The position numbers and the translations under genes were made by a program. From Saprospiraceae bacterium (GTDB lineage: Bacteria; Bacteroidota; Bacteroidia; Chitinophagales; Saprospiraceae): a stretch of DNA of 64,000 nucleotides. Of this stretch, positions 42,296-51,746 are shown in pieces. The notes beneath the pieces are model-generated. The model did not search any database. It was given only the letters and a program-made list of their open reading frames with translations, and had not been told where the DNA came from. The first letter of the stretch is position 1, and each line of letters starts with the position of its first letter. Location: NCBI GenBank assembly GCA_019187225.1, contig JABAQQ010000018.1:124001-188000 (forward strand), read 5' to 3'.

Positions 42296-44551
42296 TTACC
42301 CCCCCTGTGTTTCCGACAGCTCCTTCGAAAACGGCTGCCGGTAATACCGCTTCCCCGTTGCCCGGTACAACGCGTTGGCCAGCGCGCCGAAAACAGGCGG
42401 GAAAGGCGGCTCTCCCAAACCAGTCGGGTCTATGTCATTTTCAACGAAATGCACTTCAATGTGCTTCGGAATTTCGTGGTGGCGGATGATCCGGTAGGTG
42501 TTAAAATTGCTTTGTTCCGGCACGCCGTCTTTCAGCGTCAGAACGCCGTAGAGGGCATTTCCGATACCGTCTATCACGGCGCCCTCCACCATGTTGGAGG
42601 CCGCGTCGGGATTGACGACAATGCCGCAATCCATCGCGCTGTACACATTCTGAACCACCGGTTGTCCATCCTGCATTTTCATATCAATGACATGGGCCGC
42701 ATAGGAGTTGTGGCAGAAATAGGCGGCGACGCCCCGGTGCAGGTCGCGTTTTTCAGGCGAACCCCAACCGGATTTTTCTTTTACCAGGTTTAAAACCCCC
42801 GCATAGCGGTCTGCGTCGTAGTCGTTGTTGGCGCCCACCGGATTTTCTTTGGCGCGTTTCAGCAGTTCGAGCCGGAACTCGATTGGGTCTTTACCCATTG
42901 CCTCCGCCAGTTCGTCGAGGAAAGATTGTTCCGCACCTGCAATAAAATTGGATCGTGGCGCGCGGAATGCGCCGATGGTGATGTTGGACGGGATTTCCCA
43001 GCCTTCGGCGAGGTAGTTGTCTATGGCGCCTGCCGGAAAGCGATTGGCGTGCACTGCATGTTCGGGAATACCGCCGCCTTTTACGTGAAAACCGATGAGA
43101 TTTTTGTTGGCATCCAAAGCGGCGCGGTAAGTGACCGTGTAAGTGGGCCGGTAAATACCGTAGGTCATGTCGTCTTCCCGGGTATAGATCAGTTTGACGG
43201 GCACTTTGGCTTTTCGGGAGATCAGGGCTGCCTCGACGAGATAATGCCCGTAAGCACGGCGCCCGAAACCTCCGCCCATACGGGTCATCTGAATATCAAT
43301 TTTTTCAACGGGCAGTCCCAGCCTTTTGGCAAGCGTTTTTTCGGCAAATTCGGGCGCCTGCAGGGGCGCCACAAGCAAAGCTTCCGTATCGGTCACATGG
43401 GCGAAGCAATTCATGGGCTCCATGGTGTTGTGCGCCAAAAACGGGGCCGTGTAGGTGCGCTCGATGATCCGGGCCGCATTTTGAAAGGCGGCCTCCGGGT
43501 CGCCGTCTTTTCGCAGTTGTTTGGCCGGTTTTTGGGCCATTTCCTGCATTTTGGAATAGTGGCTCTCCGTGCTTTCCAGACCTGCCGGAATCACATTTTC
43601 TCTTTTTTGCCCCCAGGCAACAACGGTTTCTTTGGTCTCGGAAGCAGGTTCCCACTCGATCTTCAACTTTTTCCGCGCATTCATCACCTCCCAGGTGGTT
43701 TTGCCCAGCACCACGACAGCATCGTTGAACGTCCGGGTGTCGAAAGCTGCCATCTCTTCGCCCTCTTCAAAAAGTTTGATCGTAAACACGTCTTTTATAC
43801 CCGGCATCCCGAGCGCCTCTTTGGCATCGTACGATTTCAGTTTCAGACCGAAAGCGGGCGGATGCTGTATCATGGCGATCAGCATTCCCTCTTTCCGGTA
43901 GTCCAGACCGAACAGAGGCTTCCCGGTTACGATATTCAGTCCATCCACATTTTTTTGGGAATGGCGCACGATTTTAAACTCCTTTACTCCTTTCAACTGC
44001 ACATCTTTCGGAATGGGAATCGCAGCCGCTTTGGAAGCCAGTTCGCCGTATTTGGCCGATTTTCCGCTTTTTTCATGGTACAAAACGCCTGTCTTGGTGG
44101 TCACTTCCTCTACCGGCACATTCCACACTTGGGCGGCTGCTTCCCGCAACATCTGACGGGCGGAAGCGCCGGCAGTGCGCAGGGGTTTCCAGGTCGTCCG
44201 CACGGACTGGCTGCCGCCTGCCATCTGGCGCACAAAAAGCGAGGTGTCATAAGACGCTTGCTCCACTACGACAGATTTCCAATCCGCATCGAGTTCTTCC
44301 GCCACGATCATGGGCAGGGAAGTTTTTACATTTTGCCCGAATTCGGGATTGGGCGCCATGATCTTGATGACGTTGTCGCCGGTGATCTTGATGTAGCCGT
44401 TCATCTCGACCCATTCGGGGGGAATGTCATTGCCTTTCGACAGGATTTCGGCGGGTTTGGCTTTTACAAACCAATTGAAACCGAGCATCATACCTCCGCC
44501 CGAAATGGCCGATACTTTTATGAAGGAACGTCTGCTGTATGTATTTTTCAT
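42296..44551 (-). CDS. Molybdenum hydroxylase large subunit (IorB-like)
   Basis: A 751-residue xanthine-oxidase-family subunit that would bind the molybdopterin cytosine dinucleotide cofactor. The N-terminus carries a twin-arginine signal (YSRRSFIKVSAISGG), predicting periplasmic export. Seen: TRMGGGFGRRAYGHYLVEAAL, IGAFRAPRSNFIAGAEQSFLDELA and GLGEPPFPPVFGALANALY near the C-terminus (Glu as the active-site base in GLGEP). This matches isoquinoline 1-oxidoreductase beta-type or aldehyde-oxidising relatives; the substrate is not assignable. It is downstream of the 2Fe-2S subunit gene. Confidence 0.9.
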   Translation of the reverse strand: MKNTYSRRSFIKVSAISGGGMMLGFNWFVKAKPAEILSKGNDIPPEWVEMNGYIKITGDNVIKIMAPNPEFGQNVKTSLPMIVAEELDADWKSVVVEQASYDTSLFVRQMAGGSQSVRTTWKPLRTAGASARQMLREAAAQVWNVPVEEVTTKTGVLYHEKSGKSAKYGELASKAAAIPIPKDVQLKGVKEFKIVRHSQKNVDGLNIVTGKPLFGLDYRKEGMLIAMIQHPPAFGLKLKSYDAKEALGMPGIKDVFTIKLFEEGEEMAAFDTRTFNDAVVVLGKTTWEVMNARKKLKIEWEPASETKETVVAWGQKRENVIPAGLESTESHYSKMQEMAQKPAKQLRKDGDPEAAFQNAARIIERTYTAPFLAHNTMEPMNCFAHVTDTEALLVAPLQAPEFAEKTLAKRLGLPVEKIDIQMTRMGGGFGRRAYGHYLVEAALISRKAKVPVKLIYTREDDMTYGIYRPTYTVTYRAALDANKNLIGFHVKGGGIPEHAVHANRFPAGAIDNYLAEGWEIPSNITIGAFRAPRSNFIAGAEQSFLDELAEAMGKDPIEFRLELLKRAKENPVGANNDYDADRYAGVLNLVKEKSGWGSPEKRDLHRGVAAYFCHNSYAAHVIDMKMQDGQPVVQNVYSAMDCGIVVNPDAASNMVEGAVIDGIGNALYGVLTLKDGVPEQSNFNTYRIIRHHEIPKHIEVHFVENDIDPTGLGEPPFPPVFGALANALYRATGKRYYRQPFSKELSETQGG

Positions 44552-44580
44552 GGCAGATGATTTTAGGTTTCCACGCTTCC

Positions 44581-44614
44581 ACGTTTACGAAACCTTCGAG
44601 GTTTTCGTAAACGT
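44581..44614. repeat. acgtttacgaaa palindrome between the two subunit genes
   Basis: acgtttacgaaacct (44581-44595) and aggttttcgtaaacgt (44599-44614) pair with one bulge. It is the same family as the inner palindrome at 32908-32940. It lies in the 72-bp spacer of the oxidoreductase operon and could tune the subunit ratio. Confidence 0.75.
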
Positions 44615-44623
44615 AATCGTGGA

Positions 44624-45079
44624 CTATTGTTTCGCAGCGGTTTTGATGGCGGCCTTTATCCTCGAATAGGTGCCGCAACGGCAGATATTGCCGCTCATAA
44701 AGGCCTCGATGTCTTCGTCGCTGGGATTGGGGTTGTTTTTGAGTAGCGACACCGCGCTCATGATCTGCCCCGACTGGCAATAACCGCATTGCGCCACGTC
44801 GTGCTCCAGCCAGGCTTGTTGCACCGGATGGTCGCCGTTGGGGGACAATCCCTCTATGGTCGTAATTTCCTGATTCTCGGCTGCCGAAACCGGCAATACG
44901 CAGGAACGCATAGCCGTACCGTTCAAATGCACCGTGCAGGCGCCGCAAAGGGCCATGCCGCAGCCGTATTTGGTGCCTTGAAGGTCGAGGTGGTCGCGCA
45001 AGACCCAAAGCATGGGAGTAGAGGGATCCACATCCACCCGGTGGATTTTTCCGTTGATTTTCAAATTAAATTTGGCCAT
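44624..45079 (-). CDS. 2Fe-2S subunit of molybdenum hydroxylase (IorA-like)
   Basis: A 151-residue small subunit with two 2Fe-2S sites: a plant-ferredoxin-type cluster (Cys40, 45, 48, 60 in [13 protein letters not shown] and the following strand) and the helical cluster (Cys98, 101, 133, 135 in QCGYCQSGQ and NICRCGTY). It passes electrons from the molybdenum site of the neighbouring large subunit. It has no signal peptide, so it would be exported with its Tat-bearing partner. It is the first gene of the operon; no cytochrome subunit is adjacent. Confidence 0.93.
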   Translation of the reverse strand: MAKFNLKINGKIHRVDVDPSTPMLWVLRDHLDLQGTKYGCGMALCGACTVHLNGTAMRSCVLPVSAAENQEITTIEGLSPNGDHPVQQAWLEHDVAQCGYCQSGQIMSAVSLLKNNPNPSDEDIEAFMSGNICRCGTYSRIKAAIKTAAKQ

Positions 45080-45184
45080 AGATGCGACAATTTAAACGTG
45101 GCAAAATTACCATGTCTTTTTGGGTCAAACTTCCATTTTTCAAACAATAAGATACGAAAATCAAATAAGTTTATGGTCTTCGAC

Positions 45185-45700
45185 CTAAATGCGTTTCACT
45201 TCGATAGAAGACAAATTTTTGACATGCCGCCTGCCTGTGTTGAAATCTTTGGTCGAGATCGTCAAAATCCGGTTGGAGCTGTCGGTCAGGTATTTGCCGT
45301 CGGCCTCTGTCACGATGTACAAGGATCTTCCGATTTCTGTATTGAAGATTTCGTTCCAGGAAAAGACCACTGCATAGCCATCGGATGCTTTGAAAATCAG
45401 GTAGCATTCGTTCAGTTCTCTCGGCTTTTCCACCTTGATTTTTATTTTTTCCAGGATTTTCAACAGCTCCACGCCTTTGACATTCCTGAGTTCTTTTTTG
45501 AATTCGCCCCGGTGATTGGCTACCCTGAAATTGCCCAGGTCGGATTGGTCGGCCTGTACAATTTCTTCAAAAGAAATCACAAAAGCACTATCAACCATCC
45601 CAAAAATCCGGATGGAATCTGTCGGAATAAAGGGCCGTTGAGCATGGAGTCCACATGAGAAGAGGAGAGAAAACAATACTATTGCCGCGGATTCTTTCAT
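45185..45700 (-). CDS. Exported molybdopterin-binding-fold-like protein
   Basis: A 171-residue exported protein (signal peptide ending LHAQ). The body resembles the small sulfite-oxidase-type molybdopterin-fold domain: DSAFVISFEEIVQ, NVKGVELLKILEKI, GYAVVFSWNEIFN and RHVKNLSSIEV. The conserved molybdenum-ligating Cys is not evident, so it may have lost cofactor binding. It lies next to the molybdenum hydroxylase operon, on the same strand, with 105 bp between. Assignment is from pattern memory and moderate. Confidence 0.6.
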   Translation of the reverse strand: MKESAAIVLFSLLFSCGLHAQRPFIPTDSIRIFGMVDSAFVISFEEIVQADQSDLGNFRVANHRGEFKKELRNVKGVELLKILEKIKIKVEKPRELNECYLIFKASDGYAVVFSWNEIFNTEIGRSLYIVTEADGKYLTDSSNRILTISTKDFNTGRRHVKNLSSIEVKRI

Positions 45701-45723
45701 CGGGTTTAAATTTTTTGTAAAGT

Positions 45724-46197
45724 TCAAGAATTGGGCTTATTCACCCCCAGATTTTCGCGAACATATTTTTCAGGTGATTGGATCATCTCCGCAATCAGGG
45801 TTGCCAGACTCTTTTGGGAAATCACCGAACCCCGCTCCGGCTCGCCTTTCCGGGTCATGACGTTTTTCATTAGCAGCATTAATTTTTCATTTGTCAAGTC
45901 AATACACCGTCCGCTGCCATCAGCACCTGGTTTCCATTCGAACTTCGTGGCAATCACCACCTCGCCTTTGAACGGAGCAAGGGCTTCGCCCACAAGTTCT
46001 TCATTGGTGAATGGGCCATAAACTTCAGCAGTATCGAAAAAAGTCACGCCCTGCTCGACGGCGGCGCGGATGACTTTTATCATTTCCGATTTTTCTCCGG
46101 CGGGGCCGTAGCCGAAACTCATGCCCATGCAGCCGAGGCCGATGGCGGACACTTCAAGGGTGTTGCCCAATTTGCGTTTTTGCATTGCTGTGTTCAT
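45724..46197 (-). pseudogene. Chimeric remnant of an aldo/keto reductase
   Basis: The first 85 residues are a clear aldo/keto reductase start (KRKLGNTLEVSAIGLGCMGM; FFDTAEVYGPFTNEELVGEAL; EVVIATKFEW), including the catalytic Asp and Tyr. The family needs about 320 residues, but this frame ends at 157, and the last 60 residues (NEKLMLLMKNVMTRKGE; SLATLIAEMIQSPEKYV) show no resemblance to the rest of an aldo/keto reductase. They recall the end of a different NAD(P)-binding oxidoreductase. An internal deletion joining two genes is the simplest explanation. It cannot be a working barrel enzyme. Confidence 0.7.
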
Positions 46198-46431
46198 AAT
46201 TTTGAATTTACAATTATGAAACAAAGGTCAGTGTACAAATGGCCTTCAGGGTAACGAAAAGCAAACGGCAATTTACACAATTCAAACATTCCTGAATTTA
46301 GAAGAACTATACTTCAAACCAGCATAGGGATTGACGCTGCAAACCTGAACCAGCAGGGGAGACTGTCGAGGTGAAAATTCGTGAAAACTTGAGGATGCAG
46401 GCTATCTTTCGCCTTCTAAATTTTCAAACCC

Positions 46432-47202
46432 ATGAAGGGACAAGACAGTGTTCAGGACATCTTTTTCAAATTCCTGATGGAATATAAATATGATGAAAAA
46501 GATTTGGACTATTCCTTAGTAGAGAAACACATCAGTGTGCTGCAAACCTTGTCAAGCATTGGCAATTCCGGTTTTAGCCTGTTTGATATTCATAAGCGTC
46601 AGGTGTTATTTTATTCTTCCAATTTTGGGCAGTTGTTGGGCTATAAACGATCGGACTATGAAAAAATCGGACAGCAATTTTTTATTGACAGAATTCATCC
46701 GGAGGATGCCTTGAATTTAAGCATGTTAAGTGTTTCCATTTTTAAAATATTCAATGCCATGTCGAGTGAAGACAAACTGAGTCACAAAACAATAAGTGAA
46801 TATAGAATGCTCAATGCCCATGGTAAATATACCCGACTCATCGAGCAATATCAAATGGTAGAGCTGGACAAAAAAGGGCAGTTATGGCTCATGTTGGGCG
46901 TAGTAGATATATCATCGAATCAGGATGAAGAGAGCAACAGTAAAAGCCAATTGTTAAATTTCAAAACCGGACAATTCATTCCCTTAGATGTTCCTCTGAA
47001 AGCGCAGGTTGAATTGACCAAAAGAGAGCTGGAAGTTTTAAGACTTGTAAAAGTAGGCCTGTTAAGCAAAGAAATATCTACAAAACTCTCCATCAGTTTG
47101 CATACCGTAAACACGCACCGGCAAAGATTTTTGGAAAAACTGGGCGCCAACAATTCCTTCGAGGCAGTGAATTTTGCTTCGAGATTTGGCCTCCTGGAAT
47201 AG
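46432..47202 (+). CDS. PAS-LuxR transcriptional regulator
   Basis: A 256-residue regulator: an N-terminal PAS-like domain (about 40-160; GFSLFDIHKRQVLFYSSNFG, FIDRIHPEDALNL) and a C-terminal LuxR-type HTH (LTKRELEVLRLVKVGLLSKEI, LSISLHTVNTHRQRFLEKLG). It probably senses a small ligand or redox signal in the cytoplasm. No histidine kinase is near. A TATCTTTC box near 46403 is one base off the promoter consensus. Confidence 0.88.
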   Translation: MKGQDSVQDIFFKFLMEYKYDEKDLDYSLVEKHISVLQTLSSIGNSGFSLFDIHKRQVLFYSSNFGQLLGYKRSDYEKIGQQFFIDRIHPEDALNLSMLSVSIFKIFNAMSSEDKLSHKTISEYRMLNAHGKYTRLIEQYQMVELDKKGQLWLMLGVVDISSNQDEESNSKSQLLNFKTGQFIPLDVPLKAQVELTKRELEVLRLVKVGLLSKEISTKLSISLHTVNTHRQRFLEKLGANNSFEAVNFASRFGLLE

Positions 47203-47276
47203 GGGTACTGATAAATCAGTATTGTGCAGGGTTTAGATCCGGGGGACTTTTGTGCCATCAAAAAAATCTAAACAAC

Positions 47277-47405
47277 ATGATACGATTTACCCTACGTGCA
47301 TTCCTTGTGGCGATTGCATTACTTGTTTTCGCCCATCGTACACAACCCATCAAATGTCCGGTTGAACTTCAAAATTGTCCTATCATACCCATACTTGCCC
47401 ACTAG
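47277..47405 (+). CDS. Small open reading frame with signal-like start
   Basis: A 42-residue frame starting at an ATG: IRFTLRAFLVAIALLVFAH then a Cys-containing tail (CPVELQNCPIIPILAH). The hydrophobic start looks like a signal peptide or small membrane protein. After the TAG the frame stays open for another 40 codons, so it may be a decayed longer gene. The rest of the 371-bp gap 47203-47573 holds nothing else I can support. Confidence 0.3.
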   Translation: MIRFTLRAFLVAIALLVFAHRTQPIKCPVELQNCPIIPILAH

Positions 47406-47573
47406 TACCTTTGGGCAGGATTTGCTGCTGAGGGTCAGGATGTAGCACTTGTAGCTTCTGCTATACGTTTTTCACTTCAATTTCTTCATAAATCATCGCT
47501 AACCGGGAATATGCCATTCACCGGAAGGTGACACCTATTCCACTCAAACTCTTCACATCCATTTTCGTGCATC

Positions 47574-48467
47574 ATGAAAGCAGTTGTTTATAAAAAATAT
47601 GGTTCTCCGGATGTTTTGGAACTAACGGATATTCCAAAGCCCAGCCCCCAAAAAAACGAAGTGCTGATAAAAATTCATGCCACCACGGTAACAGCAGGAG
47701 ACTGGCGTTTGCGCAAGGCAGACCCCTTCCTGGCCAGGATTTTTAATGGCCTTTTTAGACCGACAAGAGTGAATATTCTGGGGTTTGAACTGGCCGGCGT
47801 CGTTGAGGAGGTCGGAGAAAAAGTGACATCGCTTAAAAAGGGGGATACTGTTTTTGCCTCCTGCGGGCTCCGGTTTGGAGGATATGCAGAATACACCTGT
47901 TTGCCTGAGAATGAGCTGATTGCCATAAAACCTTCCAACATATCCTTCGAAGAGGCGGCTACGGTTCCGATCGGAGGATTGACAGCATTACGCCTGCTGA
48001 AACAAGCCGGTATTAAACCGGGCGACCAGGTCTTGATATACGGCGCATCCGGAAGTGTGGGAACTTTTGCCGTTCAAATCGCCCGTGCTTATGGTGCGGA
48101 GGTCACGGCCGTTTGCGGCACTTCCAATGTGGACATGGTTGCTCAACTCGGCGCAAACCAGGTCATTGATTATAAAAAAGGCGATTTCACGGCAACTGAG
48201 CGCCGTTTCAATATCATTTTGGATGCCGTGGGGAAAACATCCAAATCTGCAACAAGGCATTTATTGAAGTCCGGTGGAAAATACGTGTCCGTTACGGGAT
48301 CACCCAAGTCCGCTCCGGATGACATGCTTGTATTGAAAGAGCTCCTCGAATCCGGGAAATTAGTGCCTGTCATAGACCGGAAATATCCCCTTGAACAAAT
48401 CAGGGAAGCGCACACCTACGTAGAGTCTTTCCGCAAAAAGGGCAATGTGGTTATTAACGTGATATAA
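47574..48467 (+). CDS. Zinc-free MDR-family oxidoreductase (quinone oxidoreductase-like)
   Basis: A 297-residue medium-chain dehydrogenase/reductase. Seen: the GroES-like N-terminal domain (VLIKIHATTVTAGDWRLRK; GFELAGVVEEVGEKV), then the Rossmann domain with VLIYGASGSVGTFAVQIARAYGAEVT and LGANQVIDYKKGDF. Structural-zinc cysteines are absent, as in the quinone oxidoreductase/enone reductase branch. It uses NAD(P)H; the substrate is unknown. It sits between a PAS-LuxR regulator and a TonB receptor. Confidence 0.9.
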   Translation: MKAVVYKKYGSPDVLELTDIPKPSPQKNEVLIKIHATTVTAGDWRLRKADPFLARIFNGLFRPTRVNILGFELAGVVEEVGEKVTSLKKGDTVFASCGLRFGGYAEYTCLPENELIAIKPSNISFEEAATVPIGGLTALRLLKQAGIKPGDQVLIYGASGSVGTFAVQIARAYGAEVTAVCGTSNVDMVAQLGANQVIDYKKGDFTATERRFNIILDAVGKTSKSATRHLLKSGGKYVSVTGSPKSAPDDMLVLKELLESGKLVPVIDRKYPLEQIREAHTYVESFRKKGNVVINVI

Positions 48468-48527
48468 CCCATTGGTTCCCCAATAATTGTCTTCGAACAA
48501 CCCAACATCTTTAAGTCTGTCAATTTT

Positions 48528-50855
48528 ATGAAAAACGCTCTGGCTTTTCTCTTTCTATACTGGACAAGCATAGTTTGTGCTCAAAATGCTGCAAAATTTA
48601 CCCTGAGTGGCACCGTAACGGACGGCGTCACCGGCGAAACGCTTATCGGAGTAACCGTACATGCCACAAACGGCGATGGAGTCATTTCCAATGAGTACGG
48701 GTTTTATTCCCTGACCCTGCCAGGCGGTCAGCACACATTCCGTTTTACATACCTGGGTTATGTTAACGCTACTTATAACATCACCTTAAACCAAAATCAG
48801 AAACTCGACATTGCACTTTTCGAGAACACAACCACACTTGGAGAAGTAGAAATCAGTGCGCATAAAAGCGATGAATTCGTTAGTCAACCTGTTATGGGTG
48901 TTGAAAAAATCAACATGGCTGAATGGAAATCATTGCCGATGCTCATGGGGGAACGCGATGTTTTAAAAACCATTCAACTACTGCCTGGCGTAAAATCCGC
49001 AGGCGAAGGCAATTCCGGGTTTTATGTGCGCGGTGGCGCTTCAGATCAAAACCTGATCCTGCTGGATGAGGCGCCGGTGTACAACGCCAGCCATTTGCTC
49101 GGTTTTTTCAGCACCTTCAATGCGGATGCCGTAAAAGATGCAACCCTTTACAAGGGCAGTATGCCGCCACAATACGGCGGGCGCGTATCCTCCGTATTGG
49201 ATATTAAAATGAATGACGGGAATAACCAGGCATACAATGTAAGTGGCGGTATTGGAGTGATTTCCAGTAAGCTGAATGTGGAAGGCCCGCTTCAAAAAGG
49301 AAAAAGCTCTTTTCTGATCACCGGGCGTCGTACCTACCTCGACCTTTTACTCCTGGCATCGCCCAAGCCAGAAAACCAGTCCAACACCTTGTACTTTTAT
49401 GACCTGAATGCCAAGCTGAATTACCAGATAGACAGCCGTAACCGTTTGTTTTTAAGTGGCTATTTTGGCCGGGATGTATTGAAATTCGGCAATAACACAT
49501 TTGGCGTTGATTGGGGGAATACCACCGCGACGATGCGATGGAACCACTTGTTCAGCGACCGGCTGTTTTCCAACACCTCCCTGATTTATAGCAATTACGA
49601 TAACCGGATCGCGATAAAATTCGGTGCGAACGACTTTCTCATTTCATCCCGGATCAAGGACCTTAACTTCAAACAGGATTTTCAGTGGTTTCGTCATGCC
49701 AACCATACTGTAAAATTTGGTTTTCAAATTATCCATCACACCATTACACCCAGCAGTGTAGATGCCAGTGAGTCTTCAGACCTTGTCGGCGATAATGAGG
49801 CGCAAAAAAGGTTTGGCCTGGAAAGCGCGGCCTTTTTCAGTAATGAGTGGAAAATAAGTAGAAACCTGAAGATTCTGCATGGTATTCGGTTATCAGATTT
49901 TGCCGTGCTTGGAGCAGGCGATTTTTATACCTACGATACAGAAGGTCAAATTACCTCAACCACCCGGTATGGAAAAGGAGCGTTGGTGAAGCAGTATCTT
50001 ATTCCGGAGCCCCGCCTGGCGGCCAGCTATCAACTGACAAAGCAAAGCTCCTTCAAATTGGGCTATGCACGCAGTTCGCAATTCCTGCACTTGCTTTCCA
50101 ATAGCACCGCGTCCAATCCAACTGATTTGTGGATGCCCAGCACCAACAATGTCAAGGCTGAAATTGCCGACCAGGTTTCGCTGGGGTGGTTTCGAAATTT
50201 CGGGAATGAATTCTCTTTCGAATTTTCCATGGAAACCTACTATAAAAGCATGCAAAATCAAATTGACTATCGGAATGGCGCAGAAATTCAAGGGAGCGCC
50301 AATCCGGAAGCAGATCTGCTTTATGGTTCAGGAAGATCTTATGGCCTGGAGTTGTTGTTAAAAAAGAAAGTGGGGAAGCTCAAAGGTTGGATTGGTTATA
50401 CCCTGGCCCGTACGGAACGCAAAATTCCGGGGATCAACAACGGGCATTATTATCCGGCCAAACAGGACCGAACGCACGACTTGAGCGTGGTTGCCATATA
50501 CCAATTAAGCTCCCGTTGGCAGCTGAGCGGCACCTGGATATATTACACAGGCAATGCGGTTACATTTCCAGGTGGAAAATATGAGGTCAATGGCGCAACC
50601 ACTTACTATTACAGTGAACGCAACGGCCACCGGATGCCCAACTATCACCGACTCGACCTGGGTGCCACTTACCAGGTTCAAAAATCGAAACGTTTTGAAT
50701 CCGAATGGGCATTTTCCATCTTTAACGCGTACAATCGGATGAATGCTTATTCCATCGAATTCCGCGATTCGGAAGCCAACCCTGGCACTACCGAGGCGGT
50801 AAAAACGGCGCTGTTTGGTATCATACCCAGCGCGTCCTGGAATTTCAAATTCTAA
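48528..50855 (+). CDS. TonB-dependent receptor with carboxypeptidase-like N-domain
   Basis: A 775-residue outer-membrane receptor. Signal peptide, then a carboxypeptidase-D-like regulatory domain (about 22-105; FTLSGTVTDGVTGETLIGVTV; FTYLGYVNATYNI), the plug domain (VKSAGEGNSGFYVRGGASDQN; YNASHLLGFFSTFNADAV; YGGRVSSVLDIKMND), and a 22-strand barrel region ending in ASWNFKF with a terminal Phe. The long N-terminal domain and partner DUF4249 lipoprotein fit a common Bacteroidota pair of unknown ligand. The DUF4249 gene begins 26 bp after the stop. Confidence 0.93.
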   Translation: MKNALAFLFLYWTSIVCAQNAAKFTLSGTVTDGVTGETLIGVTVHATNGDGVISNEYGFYSLTLPGGQHTFRFTYLGYVNATYNITLNQNQKLDIALFENTTTLGEVEISAHKSDEFVSQPVMGVEKINMAEWKSLPMLMGERDVLKTIQLLPGVKSAGEGNSGFYVRGGASDQNLILLDEAPVYNASHLLGFFSTFNADAVKDATLYKGSMPPQYGGRVSSVLDIKMNDGNNQAYNVSGGIGVISSKLNVEGPLQKGKSSFLITGRRTYLDLLLLASPKPENQSNTLYFYDLNAKLNYQIDSRNRLFLSGYFGRDVLKFGNNTFGVDWGNTTATMRWNHLFSDRLFSNTSLIYSNYDNRIAIKFGANDFLISSRIKDLNFKQDFQWFRHANHTVKFGFQIIHHTITPSSVDASESSDLVGDNEAQKRFGLESAAFFSNEWKISRNLKILHGIRLSDFAVLGAGDFYTYDTEGQITSTTRYGKGALVKQYLIPEPRLAASYQLTKQSSFKLGYARSSQFLHLLSNSTASNPTDLWMPSTNNVKAEIADQVSLGWFRNFGNEFSFEFSMETYYKSMQNQIDYRNGAEIQGSANPEADLLYGSGRSYGLELLLKKKVGKLKGWIGYTLARTERKIPGINNGHYYPAKQDRTHDLSVVAIYQLSSRWQLSGTWIYYTGNAVTFPGGKYEVNGATTYYYSERNGHRMPNYHRLDLGATYQVQKSKRFESEWAFSIFNAYNRMNAYSIEFRDSEANPGTTEAVKTALFGIIPSASWNFKF

Positions 50856-50881
50856 TTTACTTTTTCAAATCTGTCAACATC

Positions 50882-51685
50882 ATGAAACTTCTCTCTCAAT
50901 ACATTTTCTTTTATATAGCGCCTGCCTTGCTCCTTTTCTCCTGCAACAAGGAAGAAGTCATTCACCTGGATCTGAGCAACGCTCCTGCACAATACGTCAT
51001 TGAAGGTTGTATAACAGATGAAGCCAAGCCCTATTCCGTCCGTATTACACAATCCGTGAATTTCGATCAACTCAATGATTTTCCGGCAGTTCGCGGGGCC
51101 CTTGTCGTCATTTCGGACAACGCCGGCCAAATGGATACCCTGGTTGAAAAATCGCCTGGATGGTACGAAACCCCGGAAGCGAAATCCGGAGTCTATGGCC
51201 GGACCTACACGCTGCAGGTTTGGATAAACGGAAACCTGTTTACGGCAAAATCAACCATGCCTCATGTTGTTCCCTTCGATGTTTTGAGGGTAATAAACTT
51301 GCCATTTGGCGGGGAGAACACACTGGTGCTTTCGCCCTTATTCAAGGATCCTGCCGGGCTTGGAAACAACTATCAATTTGTTCAAAGTAATAATGGAAAG
51401 CGCCAGCCTTATATTTTTGTCATGGATGACAGAAACAATGACGGGTCTCAGGTCAGCAACTTGCTCATAGCGCCCGATTTAAAAACAAACCCAGGCGATA
51501 CCATCACGGTTGAAATGCGGAATATTGATCGCGCCACCTATAAATACTTCGTAGCATTGGATGCATCTAATGGCAATGGCCCCAACGCGAGCGTACCGGC
51601 TAATCCCAACAATAATTTTGAAGGCGCATGCCTGGGTTATTTTTCCGCTCATACCGTCCAACGGCGCACGCTGATTGTAGAATAA
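50882..51685 (+). CDS. DUF4249 lipoprotein
   Basis: A 267-residue lipoprotein (lipobox LFSC) of the DUF4249 family: YVIEGCITDEAKPYSVRITQS, then ALVVISDNAGQMDTLVEK, YGRTYTLQVWINGNLFTAKSTMP and a Tyr/Asn-rich C-terminal part. DUF4249 proteins are encoded directly after TonB receptors and probably form the surface lid or ligand-binding partner (context-based inference). It is coupled to the receptor gene 26 bp upstream. Confidence 0.9.
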   Translation: MKLLSQYIFFYIAPALLLFSCNKEEVIHLDLSNAPAQYVIEGCITDEAKPYSVRITQSVNFDQLNDFPAVRGALVVISDNAGQMDTLVEKSPGWYETPEAKSGVYGRTYTLQVWINGNLFTAKSTMPHVVPFDVLRVINLPFGGENTLVLSPLFKDPAGLGNNYQFVQSNNGKRQPYIFVMDDRNNDGSQVSNLLIAPDLKTNPGDTITVEMRNIDRATYKYFVALDASNGNGPNASVPANPNNNFEGACLGYFSAHTVQRRTLIVE

Positions 51686-51746
51686 ACAATCATTTTAGAG
51701 TGCATACCATAGCTCCATGAAATCCGGCGCATAGATATCCCCTGCT

